Positions 26,037 through 35,369 of a stretch of DNA of 64,000 nucleotides are shown in pieces. The stretch spans positions 434,001 to 498,000 of the forward strand of contig JAITUC010000024.1 in NCBI GenBank assembly GCA_031286585.1. Reading direction: 5' to 3'. The number at the start of each line of letters is the position of its first letter. Positions within the stretch are counted from its first letter, which is position 1. A model generated the notes under the pieces. That model was not told where the DNA came from. It searched no databases and saw only the letters and a list, made by a program, of their open reading frames with translations. The DNA comes from Delftia acidovorans. Its GTDB lineage: Bacteria > Pseudomonadota > Gammaproteobacteria > Burkholderiales > Burkholderiaceae_C. The position numbers were made by a program, and so were the translations under genes.

Positions 26037-26350
26037 ACGCGCAGCGCCCCCTTTCCTGTGTCCAGGCGGGTCCATGCGGCAAAAGCAGGCAGAGGAATCG
26101 GCAACGGCATTGGGTTGAGAGCAAAGACAGGCCCGCCTCGGCGCAGCGCTGCGGCAAGGCGGACAACGCCCGGGAGCTCCCGGGCGGACGAGGGATTTTA
26201 GTCTGCGCGGCGCCCGGCATGGCGGCAGCCGGCCCGCATGTGCAACGAAAGCCCCCTCGAAGCCGACTGGCGCGCGCGCCTGCAGGCGGCCGGCGCCGTA
26301 GAATCCCGGGGTTCCAGCCCGGCATCGGGCCTACCGCACCGAACCCATCC
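26037..26350. other. Divergent intergenic region hda/purM
   Basis: No gene is seen in these 314 bases. They must hold promoters for hda (leftward) and purM (rightward). The striking element is a 20-base perfect palindrome at 26167-26186. No clear -10/-35 pairs could be chosen with confidence. Confidence 0.5.
26167..26186. promoter_or_regulatory. Perfect 20-base GC palindrome
   Basis: CGCCCGGGAGCTCCCGGGCG equals its own reverse complement. It has no loop, so in RNA it makes a poor hairpin, and no T-run follows. It may be a protein-binding site for a dimeric regulator of purM or hda; function unknown. Confidence 0.3.
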
Positions 26351-27403
26351 ATGAGCTCTTCTGCCCCCTCCTCTACCCCGATTTCCTACAAAGACGCCGG
26401 CGTCGACATCGTCGCTGGCGATGCGCTGGTCGAGCGCATCAAGCCGCTGGCCAAGAAGACCATGCGCGAAGGCGTGATGGCCGGCATCGGAGGCTTCGGC
26501 GCGCTGTTCGAGGTGCCCAAGCGCTACAAGGAACCCGTGCTGGTCTCGGGCACCGATGGCGTGGGCACCAAGCTCAAGCTCGCCTTCGAGTGGAACATGC
26601 ACGACACCGTGGGCATCGACCTGGTGGCCATGAGCGTCAACGACGTGCTGGTGCAGGGCGCCGAGCCCCTGTTCTTCCTCGACTATTTCGCCTGCGGCAA
26701 GCTGGACGTGGACACGGCCGCTGCCGTGGTCGGCGGCATTGCACGCGGCTGCGAGCTGTCGGGCTGCGCACTGATCGGCGGCGAAACCGCCGAAATGCCC
26801 GGCATGTACCCGGCCGGTGAATACGACCTGGCGGGCTTTGCCGTCGGCGCCGTCGAAAAATCCAAGATCCTCACGGGCCAGAGCGTGGCCGCAGGCGACG
26901 TGGTGCTGGGGCTGGCATCGGCCGGCGTGCACTCCAATGGCTTCTCCCTGGTGCGCAAGTGCATCGAGCGCGCCGAAGCCCAGGGCAGCCTGCCCGAGTC
27001 GCTGGACGGCAAGCCGTTCAAGCAGGCCATCATGGAACCCACGCGCCTGTACGTGAAGAACGTGCTGGCCGCACTGGAGCAGCACCCCATCAAGGCGCTG
27101 GCCCACATCACCGGCGGCGGCCTGCTGGAGAACATCCCCCGCGTGCTGCCCGAAGGCCTGGCCGCCCACCTGGATGCAGGCAGCTGGCCCCAGACCGAGC
27201 TGTTCGCATGGCTGCAGAAGACGGCCGGCATCGACGCCGTGGAAATGAACCGCACCTTCAACAACGGCATCGGCATGGTCGTTGTCGTGCCCGCCGAAGC
27301 GGCACAGGCCACGGCCGCCACGCTCCAGCAGCTGGGCGAGACGGTCCACACCATCGGACGCATCGCCGCACGCGGCGAGGGCGAGCCTGTCGAGGTCCGC
27401 TGA
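26351..27403 (+). CDS. purM: Phosphoribosylformylglycinamidine cyclo-ligase (AIR synthetase)
   Basis: A 350-residue PurM, the fifth step of purine synthesis (FGAM to AIR, using ATP). Complete family motifs: [20 protein letters not shown] near the start, [38 protein letters not shown] and [16 protein letters not shown]. The ATG at 26351 gives the usual length; an in-frame extension to 26219 is not protein-like. An AI-2E-type permease follows after 17 bases. Confidence 0.95.
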   Translation: MSSSAPSSTPISYKDAGVDIVAGDALVERIKPLAKKTMREGVMAGIGGFGALFEVPKRYKEPVLVSGTDGVGTKLKLAFEWNMHDTVGIDLVAMSVNDVLVQGAEPLFFLDYFACGKLDVDTAAAVVGGIARGCELSGCALIGGETAEMPGMYPAGEYDLAGFAVGAVEKSKILTGQSVAAGDVVLGLASAGVHSNGFSLVRKCIERAEAQGSLPESLDGKPFKQAIMEPTRLYVKNVLAALEQHPIKALAHITGGGLLENIPRVLPEGLAAHLDAGSWPQTELFAWLQKTAGIDAVEMNRTFNNGIGMVVVVPAEAAQATAATLQQLGETVHTIGRIAARGEGEPVEVR

Positions 27404-27420
27404 CCACGGGCCCGCAGCGC

Positions 27421-28479
27421 ATGACCCAGCACCTGCCCTCGCCCATCATCTCCCCGCAGCCCGCGCCCACGCGCGGCGTGACGCTGTCCAGCTATGTGCT
27501 GATGGCGGGCGCCCTGCTGCTGATCATGTGGCAGGGCCTGTTGCCGGGCATGCTGTGTGTCTGCGTGGGCTTTCTGGTCACGCGCGCCCTTGCCGGGCTG
27601 CTGGCACGGGCCCATCCCAAGGCCCGGCGCGGCTCGCTGCCGCGCTGGACCCAATTGGTGGCAGCCACCATCGTCATTCTTGCGCCGCTGGCGCTGCTGA
27701 GCGGCGCGCTCTCGCACACACGCACCTACATCACCGACGCGCCGCAGCAGTACCGCGAGCTGCTCGACTATCTGGCCCACACGGTTCTGGAGCTGCGTGA
27801 CAAGCTGCCCGCCGACATGGCCGACCAGTTGCCGGACGGCGCGCAGGAAATCCAGCACCTGCTGGCCAGCTACCTGGCGGCCAAGGCCGGTGCCCTGGCC
27901 CATGCAGGCCGCGCCTGGCTCACCGGGCTGCTCTACGCCTATGTGGGCCTGATCATCGGCGCGCTGGCCGCCGTGCGCCCCATCACCACGCGCCGCCCGC
28001 CCCTGGTGGCTGCGCTGCGCGAACGCATCCGGCTCATGGGGCTGGCCTTCCGCCAGATCGTGGCGGCGCAGTTCTGGATTGCGGCCTTCAACACCTTCCT
28101 GACGGCCATCTTCCTGCTGGGCGTGCTGCCGCACTGGAACCTGACCCTGCCCTACACGCCGGCCCTGATCACGCTGACCTTCATCGCGGGCCTGGTGCCC
28201 ATCGTGGGCAACCTGTTGTGCAATGCGGTGATCACCATTGTGGGGCTGTCGGTCTCCCCGGTCGCTGCCGCAGCCTGCCTGGGCTTTCTGATCCTGATCC
28301 ACAAGGCCGAGTACGTGATCAACGCCAAGGTGGTGGGCCAGCGCACGCACATGGGCGTGTGGGAACTGCTGGCCGTGATGTTCGTGGCCGAGTCGGTGTT
28401 CGGCCCCGCAGGCCTGGTGGCGGCGCCGCTGTTCTACGCCTATCTCAAGAAAGAGCTGGAAGCCGTCCGGCTGGTCTGA
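27421..28479 (+). CDS. AI-2E family (PerM) membrane protein
   Basis: A 352-residue protein with seven or eight membrane helices, a cytoplasmic or periplasmic middle segment (about residues 105-175) and the C-terminal LAVMFVAESVFGPAGLVAAPLFYAYLKKEL, which fits the AI-2E/PerM family. Members export or import small molecules or act as Na+/H+ antiporters; the AI-2 link holds for few. Its start lies 17 bases after purM, an arrangement often seen in betaproteobacteria. Confidence 0.85.
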   Translation: MTQHLPSPIISPQPAPTRGVTLSSYVLMAGALLLIMWQGLLPGMLCVCVGFLVTRALAGLLARAHPKARRGSLPRWTQLVAATIVILAPLALLSGALSHTRTYITDAPQQYRELLDYLAHTVLELRDKLPADMADQLPDGAQEIQHLLASYLAAKAGALAHAGRAWLTGLLYAYVGLIIGALAAVRPITTRRPPLVAALRERIRLMGLAFRQIVAAQFWIAAFNTFLTAIFLLGVLPHWNLTLPYTPALITLTFIAGLVPIVGNLLCNAVITIVGLSVSPVAAAACLGFLILIHKAEYVINAKVVGQRTHMGVWELLAVMFVAESVFGPAGLVAAPLFYAYLKKELEAVRLV

Positions 28480-28506
28480 GCGGAGCTCCGCCCCTGGGGG
28501 ATGCCG

Positions 28507-29352
28507 CTACAGGCCCTTGAGCCGCCGGATCACCTCGCGCACCGCCACGGCCTGCGCGCCCTGCTGGGAATGCAGGAAGCGCTCCAGGTCCTCCAGCGCA
28601 CGCGCGGTCACGCCCCATTGCGCATAGGCCAGTCCCCGGTCCCGGAAGATCTCCGGCATGTCGGGCCGCAGCACGGCCAGCCGGTCGAGCACGGCCACCA
28701 GCAGCGGCCAGTCGCGCCGCGCATGGTGGATCTCCTGCAGATTGCGCAGCATGCGCTCCAGGATGTCGCGCGGCGAGGCGCCCTGCAGGTACATGCCCAG
28801 CGGAGCCGCCTCCTCGGCGGACAGGCCGGCGTTCTGCCAGAAGGGCTCGAGCCGCTCGGCCAGGCTGTTGGCAGAGAAGGATTCACCGCTCAGCGGGTCC
28901 ATCACCACCTGCCCCTGGGGCAGGCGCAGCTTCACCAGAAAATGCCCGGGAAAGCTCACGCCCTGGGCCGGCAGATCGATGGCCGCAGCCAGCTCCAGCC
29001 AGATCAGCGCCACACTGATAGGAATGCCGCGCCGCGTCTGCAGCACGTGGTGGATGTAGCTGTTGGCCGGGTCGTAGTAATCGTTGAGATTGCCGCCGAA
29101 GCCCAGTTCGCCATAGAAGAACTGGTTGAGCACGCGCAGGCGCTGCAGGGCATCGGTTTCGCCGGCCAGGCGCTGGAGCAGGCGCACCTGCAGCCGGTCC
29201 AGCTCGGCGCTGGCCGCCTGCAGATCGAGATCGGGCACGGCATCCTGGGCGATGCTGATTGCCGCCTCCATCAACGGCAGGTGGTCATCGCTTTGCACCA
29301 GCGCTGCAAAGTATTGCAGGGCCGTTGGCGTGTCTTCGTAGCTCCAGCTCAT
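28507..29352 (-). CDS. SirB1-like transglutaminase-fold/TPR protein
   Basis: A 281-residue cytoplasmic protein. Residues about 60-180 form the SirB1 transglutaminase-like region (GFGGNLNDYYDPANSYIHHVL, RRGIPISVALIWLELA, GVSFPGHFLVKL), and the C-terminus (about 185-275) reads as tetratricopeptide helices. SirB1-family proteins are widespread with unclear biochemical role; the transglutaminase cysteine is replaced, as is usual. It is located beside murJ, 58 bases from its stop, same strand. Confidence 0.82.
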   Translation of the reverse strand: MSWSYEDTPTALQYFAALVQSDDHLPLMEAAISIAQDAVPDLDLQAASAELDRLQVRLLQRLAGETDALQRLRVLNQFFYGELGFGGNLNDYYDPANSYIHHVLQTRRGIPISVALIWLELAAAIDLPAQGVSFPGHFLVKLRLPQGQVVMDPLSGESFSANSLAERLEPFWQNAGLSAEEAAPLGMYLQGASPRDILERMLRNLQEIHHARRDWPLLVAVLDRLAVLRPDMPEIFRDRGLAYAQWGVTARALEDLERFLHSQQGAQAVAVREVIRRLKGL

Positions 29353-29410
29353 GATGCTTTGTATATTGCAGCGCCCAAGCCTGCAATTATGCGGGTTTGG
29401 GCGATGCCTC

Positions 29411-31000
29411 TCAGCGCCGCAGCAGTGCGCGCAGCTTGAGCCCCGCCGCCCACAGCGCGCCGAAGTACAGCAGCACCGCGGCGGCCATCAGCGCGGCGAG
29501 CAGGCCCGCACGCTGCCACCCGTTGGCGCGCAGCGCGATCCAGTCGAAATGCTGGCTGCCCCAGGTCAGCAGCACGGCCAGCAGGCTGCTGGCCGCGACC
29601 ACCTGCAGGGCCAGCCGGCCCCAGCCCGGCTTGGGACGGTAGACGCCCCGGCGCAGCAGACCCCAAAGCAGCCAACCCGCATTGACCAGGGCCGCCAGGC
29701 CGATGGACAACGCCAGGCCGGTATGCGCCATGAAGGGCACCAGGACCAGGTTGAGCAGTTGGGTGATGACCAGCACCACGATGGCGATCTTGACGGGTGT
29801 GCGGATGTCCTGGCTGGCGTAGTAGCCCGGCGCCAGCACCTTGATGGCCACCAGGCCCACCAGGCCTGCGCCGTAGCCGACCAGCGCCAAGGCGATCTGG
29901 CCCACGTCGCTGTCCTGCAGCGCACCGCGGTGGAACAGCGTGGCCACCAGCGGCTCGGCAAAAGTGAGCAGGCCCACGGCGCACGGCACGGACAGCAGCA
30001 CCACCAGGCGCAGCCCCCAGTCCAGCATGGCCGAGTAGCGCTCCGAGTCGCCGGCCGCCTTGGCAGCGGCCAGCTGGGGGGTGAGCACCACGCCCAGAGC
30101 CACGCCCAGCAGCGCCGTTGGAAACTCCATGAGCCGGTCGGCATAGAACAGCCAGGTCACGCTGCCCGGTTGCAGATAGGAGGCGATCTGGGTGTTGATC
30201 ATCAGCGAGACCTGGGCCACGCCCACGCCCAGCAGCGCCGGCGCCATCAGCTTGAGGATGCGGCGCACGCCGGCCTCGGCCCAGGCTTCGCGCAGCGCGG
30301 CAGGTGAAAAGCCGATGCGCGGCAGCAGGCCCAGGCGCGCCAGCGCAGGCAGTTGCACCGCCAGTTGCAGCACGCCGCCCAGCATCACGCCACCGGCCAT
30401 GGCATAGATGGGTTCGATGCCGCGCGCCTGCAGCCAGGGCGCTCCCCAGAAGGCGGCGGCGATCATGGCCAGGTTCAGCAGCACCGGCGTGGCGGCCGAG
30501 ACGGCAAAGCGCCGCCAGGTATTGAGCACGCCGGCCGAAAACGCCACCAGCGACATGAAGCCGATGTAGGGGAACATCCAGCGTGTCATCAGCACGGCGG
30601 CGTCATAGCCCTCGGGCGACTGGCGCAGGCCGCTGGCCAGCAGCCAGACCAGCAGCGGCGCGCCGACCACGCCCAGCACGCAGGTCACCAGCAGCACCCA
30701 GAACAGCAGCGTGGCCACGTGCGAGATCAGCGTGCGCGTGGCCTCGTCCCCCTCCTTGGCCTTGCTGGCGGCCAGCACCGGCACGAAGGCCTGGCTGAAG
30801 GCCCCCTCGGCGAACAGCCGCCGAAAGAGATTGGGAATCCTGAAGGCGACATTGAACGCATCGGTCAGCGCATTGGCTCCGAACATGGAGGCCATGAGCA
30901 GATCGCGCACCAGCCCGGTGATACGGGAGGCCAGCGTCAGCAGGGAAACGGTGGAGGCGGCTTTGAACAGTGACACCGTGGGGAGTGTATGCGCTGGCAT
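29411..31000 (-). CDS. murJ: Lipid II flippase MurJ
   Basis: A 529-residue MOP-superfamily flippase that moves lipid II across the inner membrane for peptidoglycan synthesis. The start region [40 protein letters not shown] and [23 protein letters not shown] match MurJ closely; fourteen membrane segments are visible. The ATG at 31000 gives a short extension; a GTG at 30976, directly before SLFKAAS, is the position homologous to E. coli MurJ. It is divergent from rpsT, a typical arrangement. Confidence 0.92.
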   Translation of the reverse strand: MPAHTLPTVSLFKAASTVSLLTLASRITGLVRDLLMASMFGANALTDAFNVAFRIPNLFRRLFAEGAFSQAFVPVLAASKAKEGDEATRTLISHVATLLFWVLLVTCVLGVVGAPLLVWLLASGLRQSPEGYDAAVLMTRWMFPYIGFMSLVAFSAGVLNTWRRFAVSAATPVLLNLAMIAAAFWGAPWLQARGIEPIYAMAGGVMLGGVLQLAVQLPALARLGLLPRIGFSPAALREAWAEAGVRRILKLMAPALLGVGVAQVSLMINTQIASYLQPGSVTWLFYADRLMEFPTALLGVALGVVLTPQLAAAKAAGDSERYSAMLDWGLRLVVLLSVPCAVGLLTFAEPLVATLFHRGALQDSDVGQIALALVGYGAGLVGLVAIKVLAPGYYASQDIRTPVKIAIVVLVITQLLNLVLVPFMAHTGLALSIGLAALVNAGWLLWGLLRRGVYRPKPGWGRLALQVVAASSLLAVLLTWGSQHFDWIALRANGWQRAGLLAALMAAAVLLYFGALWAAGLKLRALLRR

Positions 31001-31103
31001 GCCCTGCACGGCCGGCGCCGCAGGCGGGCCTGGCCGCTCTTGCACTCCGTTGCAACAGGCCGGCCCGCGCTGCCGAGCCCCCAGAGGCCCCTTACGGGCT
31101 GCA

Positions 31104-31112
31104 TGCTATAAT
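31104..31112 (+). promoter_or_regulatory. Extended -10 promoter of rpsT
   Basis: TGC-TATAAT is a perfect extended -10 element, 45 bases before the rpsT start. The -35 region is weak, as is common with an extended -10. Confidence 0.65.
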
Positions 31113-31157
31113 CCCGCGCTTCGCCGACAACATCCTCAGACACTAGGAATACATATC

Positions 31158-31457
31158 ATGGCATCCAAGCCCGCAAAGAAGAACCCCCGTCTCGCCTCCG
31201 GCCGCAAGCGCGTCCGCCAGGACACCAAGCTCAACGCAGCCAACACCTCGCTGCGTTCCAAGTACCGCACCGCCGTCAAGAAGGTCGAAAAGGCCGTTCT
31301 GACTGGCGACAAGGCCAAGGCAACCGAACTGTTCGCCGCAGCCCAATCCGTTCTGGACACGATCGCCGACAAGGGCATCTTCCACAAGAACAAGGCCGCT
31401 CGCGACAAGAGCCGCCTGTCCGCCAAGGTCAAGGCCCTGGCCGCCCCCGCCGCCTAA
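31158..31457 (+). CDS. rpsT: 30S ribosomal protein S20
   Basis: A 99-residue, lysine/arginine-rich S20, a primary 16S rRNA-binding protein of the small subunit. [20 protein letters not shown] at the start, [19 protein letters not shown] in the middle and [19 protein letters not shown] at the end are characteristic. It is monocistronic, with an extended -10 promoter upstream and a strong terminator downstream. Confidence 0.97.
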   Translation: MASKPAKKNPRLASGRKRVRQDTKLNAANTSLRSKYRTAVKKVEKAVLTGDKAKATELFAAAQSVLDTIADKGIFHKNKAARDKSRLSAKVKALAAPAA

Positions 31458-31530
31458 TCCACCGATTAGGCAACCGCACGGATGGCTCCGGCCATCTGCC
31501 GTTTGTAACGGGTGCGCTGTCAGCGAACGA

Positions 31531-31557
31531 AAAAACCGCCTTCGGGCGGTTTTTTTG
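31531..31557. terminator. Rho-independent terminator behind rpsT
   Basis: ACCGCC-TTCG-GGCGGT with an A-run before and seven T after. The UUCG tetraloop and symmetric tails allow termination on both strands: rpsT from the left and the SDR gene (ending at 31575) from the right. Confidence 0.88.
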
Positions 31558-31574
31558 TGCCTGGACAGAAATAC

Positions 31575-32681
31575 TCAGAACCAGCCATTGCTCCGATACC
31601 AGCCCACGGTATCGGCCAGCGTCTGCGTGACCGGGCGAAAGTACAGGCCCAGTTCGCGCTCGCTCTTTTGCGGGTTGAACCGGGTGCGCCCCGCCTCCCG
31701 CACCATCAGGCGCACGGTCGCCAGGCCCAGCAGCACCGGCTTGCCGGACAGGCGCGCATAGATTTCCTGGATGCCTGCGAGCACGTACAGCACCGGCAAG
31801 GGCAGCTTGCGGGTGGGCACGGCCATGCCGCCGACTTCGCCCAGCAGCGGGATCAGCTCCTCCATCACCATATGCCGCCCGGCGGCAAGATAGCGCTCGC
31901 CCTGGCGCCCGCGCTCGGCGGCCGCGATATGCGCCAGCGCCACGTCACGGGCATCGACCACGGAAAAGCTGCCCGGCACCAGCCCCGGCAGCCTGCCGCG
32001 CGCCACGTCGTTGACCAGTTGGCCGGCCGAGGTGGGCCCCATGTCTCCCGGCCCCCACATCCAGCCAGGCAGCACGAAGCTGGCACGCATCTGCGGATGC
32101 GCCCGGACAAAGCGGCGAACCTCTTCATCGGCCAGTATCTTGCTGCGGTAGTAGTCGTCTGCATCGGACGGCTGGCGATCACAGGTCTCGTCAATGAGAG
32201 CGCCCGGCAAGCCATCCAGCACGGCAATGGATGAGGTCTGCACGAAGCGGCGCACGCCTGCCGCATGGGCCGCCGCGATCAGGGCGGCCGACCCGTCCAC
32301 GTTGATGCGCTTGAGCTCGGCCCAATGCCGGCCGCCCTTGTAGCTGTCGCGGAAATAGGCTGCCGCATGGAACACGACATCGCAGCCGTGCAGCTCGTCG
32401 GCGAAGGCGGAGACATCGGCCATGTCCCCCCTGACCACCTGGACCAGGGGCAGATCCTCGAACTGCTTTCTCGCTTTGTCCACCGACCTTGCCAGCGCAC
32501 GCACGGCAATTCCCCGCGCCACGAGCGCACGCACCAGGTTGTTGCCCAGCAGGCCCGTGGCGCCGGTGACAAAAGCCTGCTGCAAAGGCGCGAAGGGCTG
32601 CGAGGAAGCGGGAAGCTCCGCAATCGCGCAGGGCGTGTGGAGGCCGAGGGAACCAGGTTGGCCCGGGGTCTGTGGATGCAT
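31575..32681 (-). CDS. NAD-dependent epimerase/dehydratase, dihydroflavonol-reductase-like
   Basis: A 368-residue extended SDR. AFVTGATGLLGNNLVRALVARG is the NAD(P) motif, and the active-site pair YYRSK carries the catalytic Tyr and Lys (about residue 185). Similarity in style is to dihydroflavonol-4-reductase and steroid or aldehyde reductases; the substrate is unknown. AAGAGAT precedes the ATG at 32681; a TTG at 32708 would extend into the operator region. Divergent from a TetR gene with three operator-like repeats between them, so it is probably the TetR target. Confidence 0.83.
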   Translation of the reverse strand: MHPQTPGQPGSLGLHTPCAIAELPASSQPFAPLQQAFVTGATGLLGNNLVRALVARGIAVRALARSVDKARKQFEDLPLVQVVRGDMADVSAFADELHGCDVVFHAAAYFRDSYKGGRHWAELKRINVDGSAALIAAAHAAGVRRFVQTSSIAVLDGLPGALIDETCDRQPSDADDYYRSKILADEEVRRFVRAHPQMRASFVLPGWMWGPGDMGPTSAGQLVNDVARGRLPGLVPGSFSVVDARDVALAHIAAAERGRQGERYLAAGRHMVMEELIPLLGEVGGMAVPTRKLPLPVLYVLAGIQEIYARLSGKPVLLGLATVRLMVREAGRTRFNPQKSERELGLYFRPVTQTLADTVGWYRSNGWF

Positions 32682-32721
32682 GGGGATCTCTTGGGAGGAT
32701 GACGACAAGGCGGGTTATTTC

Positions 32722-32799
32722 AGATACCAATTGATATCTGGATACCCAATACTATCCTTGTCGCTGCCGCTTCGTCAACTCAGATATCAAACGCTATCC
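32722..32799. promoter_or_regulatory. Three related 18-base operator-like repeats
   Basis: AGATACCAATTGATATCT (32722-32739), GGATACCCAATACTATCC (32740-32757) and AGATATCAAACGCTATCC (32782-32799) share the dyad form (A/G)GATA-N8-TATC(C/T). The first two abut. They lie between the SDR and TetR starts and are likely binding sites for the adjacent TetR protein. A candidate rightward promoter, TTGATA (32731-32736) and TATCCT (32753-32758), overlaps the first two. Confidence 0.65.
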
Positions 32800-32803
32800 C
32801 AAA

Positions 32804-33424
32804 ATGCCCACCACCCGCCTGACACGAGAAGAAAGCCAGGAGCAGACCCGCCAGCGCCTGATCGAGGCGGCCTGCAAGCAAGTGGCAGAACGCGGCTTTG
32901 CATCCACCACGGTGCGCGATATCGCCCGGGAGGCCGGCTACACGCAGGGCGCCTTCTATTCGAACTTCAAAAGCAAGGAAGACCTGCTGCTGGACCTGCT
33001 GCGCGAGCACAAGGAGCAGGAAGCCCTGCGCATTACCGGCGCCGTCGCCACGGCCGGCGATGATTTCGCCAAGGCCTTCGAGGCGCTGGCCAGCTGGGCG
33101 CGCGAGTTCGGCATGGACGCCTCCCAGGCCATGCTGGCCACCGAGCTGCAGCTGCATGCCGCGCGCAATCCCGAATTCGGCCAGGCCTATGCGTTGCTGA
33201 TGGCGGAGCAGCGCCAGATCTACGCGCAGTTGCTGGAGCGGCTGTTCGCACTCGCCGGCCATGCGCCGCCAGCGCCCGCGCAGGACCTGGCGGGCAGCCT
33301 GATGGCCCTGGCGCGCAGCCAGGCCATAGACCACGCGCTCTACGGGGCCGCCTCGGCAGGCGACATCCTGATCACCGTGCTGCGCAGCCTGTTCCCGCTG
33401 CCCCGGCAACAGGCGCAGCCATAA
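32804..33424 (+). CDS. TetR/AcrR-family repressor
   Basis: A 206-residue TetR-type regulator. The helix-turn-helix lies at residues 14-60 (TRQRLIEAACKQVAERGFASTT, then DIAREAGYTQGAFYSNFKSKEDLL), followed by an all-helical ligand domain with no recognisable signature. The start lies four bases after the third operator repeat, so it is probably autoregulated; the divergent SDR gene is the likely target. Inducer unknown. Confidence 0.88.
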   Translation: MPTTRLTREESQEQTRQRLIEAACKQVAERGFASTTVRDIAREAGYTQGAFYSNFKSKEDLLLDLLREHKEQEALRITGAVATAGDDFAKAFEALASWAREFGMDASQAMLATELQLHAARNPEFGQAYALLMAEQRQIYAQLLERLFALAGHAPPAPAQDLAGSLMALARSQAIDHALYGAASAGDILITVLRSLFPLPRQQAQP

Positions 33425-33447
33425 AAAAACGCACCCACGGTGCGTTC
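33423..33447 (-). terminator. Possible terminator on the minus strand
   Basis: Arms ACGCACC/GGTGCGT around a three-base loop directly after the tetR stop; the T-run is on the minus strand. It would serve as a second stop for the leftward DUF3579 gene. Confidence 0.5.
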
Positions 33448-33483
33448 ACATCCAATCACTGCCAGGGACCGGACCCTGGACAA

Positions 33484-33510
33484 AAAGAAGCCGGCCTCAG
33501 CGGGCCGGCT
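33484..33510 (-). terminator. Terminator overlapping the DUF3579 stop codon
   Basis: On the minus strand AGCCGGCC-CGCTGA-GGCCGGCT is followed by TCTTTTT. The loop contains the TGA stop codon of the DUF3579 gene, so the hairpin begins inside the coding sequence. Confidence 0.75.
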
Positions 33511-33814
33511 CGTCCGGTATCAGGCAGGCCTCGGCAACCTGCAGGTTGTTGTCCTTGGCGAAGTTCAGGCAGAAATCCCAGGCCATGGGCTCGTAGTCGC
33601 GCAGGTCGCGGTGCACGACCACGCACTTGACGCCATTGAGCGTTGTGGGAACACACCAGGGCGAGTAGCTCAGGTGGCTGCCGCGCTGGGCACCGCCGGG
33701 GCGAAACTGGCTCATGACGCCTGCCAGCCGCTCGGCCCAGTCGCTGGGCCGGAAAGTCTTGCCTTCGTGGGTGATGCCCTGGATGAACAGTTCTTTGCTG
33801 GAGGGAGAGACCAT
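33497..33814 (-). CDS. DUF3579 domain protein
   Basis: A 105-residue cytoplasmic protein of the DUF3579 family, which is confined largely to betaproteobacteria. Recognisable stretches are FIQGITHEGKTFRPSDWAERL and YEPMAWDFCLNFAKDNNLQV. The ATG at 33814 is favoured; a TTG at 33829 adds five residues. It is divergent from argD, the same neighbour seen in related genomes. No biochemical role is known. Confidence 0.82.
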   Translation of the reverse strand: MVSPSSKELFIQGITHEGKTFRPSDWAERLAGVMSQFRPGGAQRGSHLSYSPWCVPTTLNGVKCVVVHRDLRDYEPMAWDFCLNFAKDNNLQVAEACLIPDEPAR

Positions 33815-34162
33815 CAGGATGCACGCCAAAATACGACTTGCTCAACGAGGAACAGGCTGGGCGGTATGCCGTGGGGCACAGCGCCTGCCGCGTCCTGCTT
33901 GCGCAAGTCCTTCAAACAATCTGCGCCCGCAGGCAGGATCGCTGCCGGCAGGCCAAGCTGGCATTTTATCTCTTATATAAGAGCTGAGGCCTTGTTGCAG
34001 CGCACTACCCAAGTGTGGCGTAGGCTCATTGCATGGCTGTGATGCGCAAACCGCAACGGTGGACCATTGCGCGCCCCCTAGAATCGGGCTTCGCTGTTTT
34101 TCAGGCATCTGCGGCGGCAACGCCCGGATGCCGTTTACTTTCCAGCTCAGGAGATTTTTGCA
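33815..34162. other. Divergent intergenic region DUF3579/argD
   Basis: No gene is seen in these 348 bases. It holds the argD promoter and the DUF3579 promoter. A perfect AT-rich palindrome (33970-33983) is the main structure; an AGGAG ribosome site for argD lies at 34148-34152. Confidence 0.5.
33970..33983. promoter_or_regulatory. Palindrome CTCTTATATAAGAG, operator candidate
   Basis: A perfect 14-base AT-rich dyad in a GC-rich setting. TCTTATATAAGA-type sequences are, as I recall, operator motifs of GntR-family regulators of central carbon metabolism in betaproteobacteria; assignment to a named regulator is uncertain. It could control DUF3579 or argD. Confidence 0.4.
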
Positions 34163-35359
34163 ATGACCGCTTTCATCGAGGCTGCCTCGCCCCACGTGAT
34201 GACCACCTATGGCCGCGTACCGATCGCTCTGGAGCGAGGCCAGGGCTGCCGCGTGTGGGACGTCAACGGCAAGCAGTACCTCGATGCGCTGGGCGGCATT
34301 GCAGTGAACACGCTGGGCCACAACCACCCCAAGCTGGTGCCTGCGCTGCAGGACCAGGTGGCCAAGCTCATCCACACCTCCAACTACTACCACGTGCCCG
34401 GCCAGGAAACGCTGGCCAAGCTGCTGACCGAGCGCGCGAAGATGACCAACGTCTTCTTCTGCAGCACCGGCCTGGAGGCCAATGAGGCCGCCATCAAGAT
34501 CGCACGCAAGTATGGCGTGGACAAGGGCATCGCCAAGCCGGTGATCGTGGTCTACGAGCATGCCTTCCACGGCCGCTCCATCGCCACCATGACGGCCACG
34601 GGCAACCCCAAGGTGCGCGACGGCTTCGGCCCGCTGCTGGACGGGTTCCTGCGCGTGCCGGTGAACGACTACGAGGCGCTCCAGAAGGCCACGGCCGGCA
34701 ACCCCGACGTGGTGGCCGTGATGATGGAGCCCATCCAGGGCGAAGGCGGCCTGCACCCCATGCGCATCGAGTACATGCAGCAGGTGCGCGCCCTGTGCGA
34801 CGCCAACGGCTGGCTGATGATTTTCGATGAAGTCCAGGCCGGCATGGGCCGCACGGGCAAGTGGTTCGCCCACCAGTGGGCCGGCATCGTCCCCGACGTG
34901 ATGACCCTGGCCAAGGGCCTGGGCTCGGGCGTGCCCATCGGAGCCGTCGTCGCCCATGGCAAGGCGGCCACCGTGCTGCAGCCGGGCAACCACGGCTCCA
35001 CCTTCGGCGGCAACCCGCTGGCCATGCGTGCGGGCATCGAAACCATCCGCATCATGGAAGAGGACGGCCTGCTGGCCCACACCACCAGGGTGGGCGACCA
35101 CCTGAAGGCCGCGCTGCAAAGGGAACTGGCCGACGTCAAGGGCGTGGTCGACGTGCGCGGCCAGGGCCTGATCATCGGCATCGAGCTGAACAAGCCCTGC
35201 GGCGCCCTGCTGGGCCGTGGCGCCGAAGCCGGCCTGTTGTTCAGCGTGACCGCCGACACCGTGGTGCGCCTGGTGCCGCCGCTGATCATGACCGAGGCCG
35301 AAGCCGACGAAGTGGTCGCCAAGCTCAAGCCCCTGATCGTGCAATTCCTGTCCGAATGA
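34163..35359 (+). CDS. argD: Acetylornithine aminotransferase
   Basis: A 398-residue class III PLP aminotransferase. In arginine synthesis it makes N-acetylornithine from the semialdehyde. Motifs: YLDALGGIAVNTLGHNHPKL, FFCSTGLEANEAAIKIARK, IFDEVQAGMGRTGKWFAHQ and LAKGLGSGVPIGAVV with the PLP lysine, then GSTFGGNPLAMRAG. Context (argF ten bases after the stop) supports acetylornithine over ornithine or GABA as substrate. AGGAG precedes the ATG. Confidence 0.92.
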   Translation: MTAFIEAASPHVMTTYGRVPIALERGQGCRVWDVNGKQYLDALGGIAVNTLGHNHPKLVPALQDQVAKLIHTSNYYHVPGQETLAKLLTERAKMTNVFFCSTGLEANEAAIKIARKYGVDKGIAKPVIVVYEHAFHGRSIATMTATGNPKVRDGFGPLLDGFLRVPVNDYEALQKATAGNPDVVAVMMEPIQGEGGLHPMRIEYMQQVRALCDANGWLMIFDEVQAGMGRTGKWFAHQWAGIVPDVMTLAKGLGSGVPIGAVVAHGKAATVLQPGNHGSTFGGNPLAMRAGIETIRIMEEDGLLAHTTRVGDHLKAALQRELADVKGVVDVRGQGLIIGIELNKPCGALLGRGAEAGLLFSVTADTVVRLVPPLIMTEAEADEVVAKLKPLIVQFLSE

Positions 35360-35369
35360 GTACCTGCCT

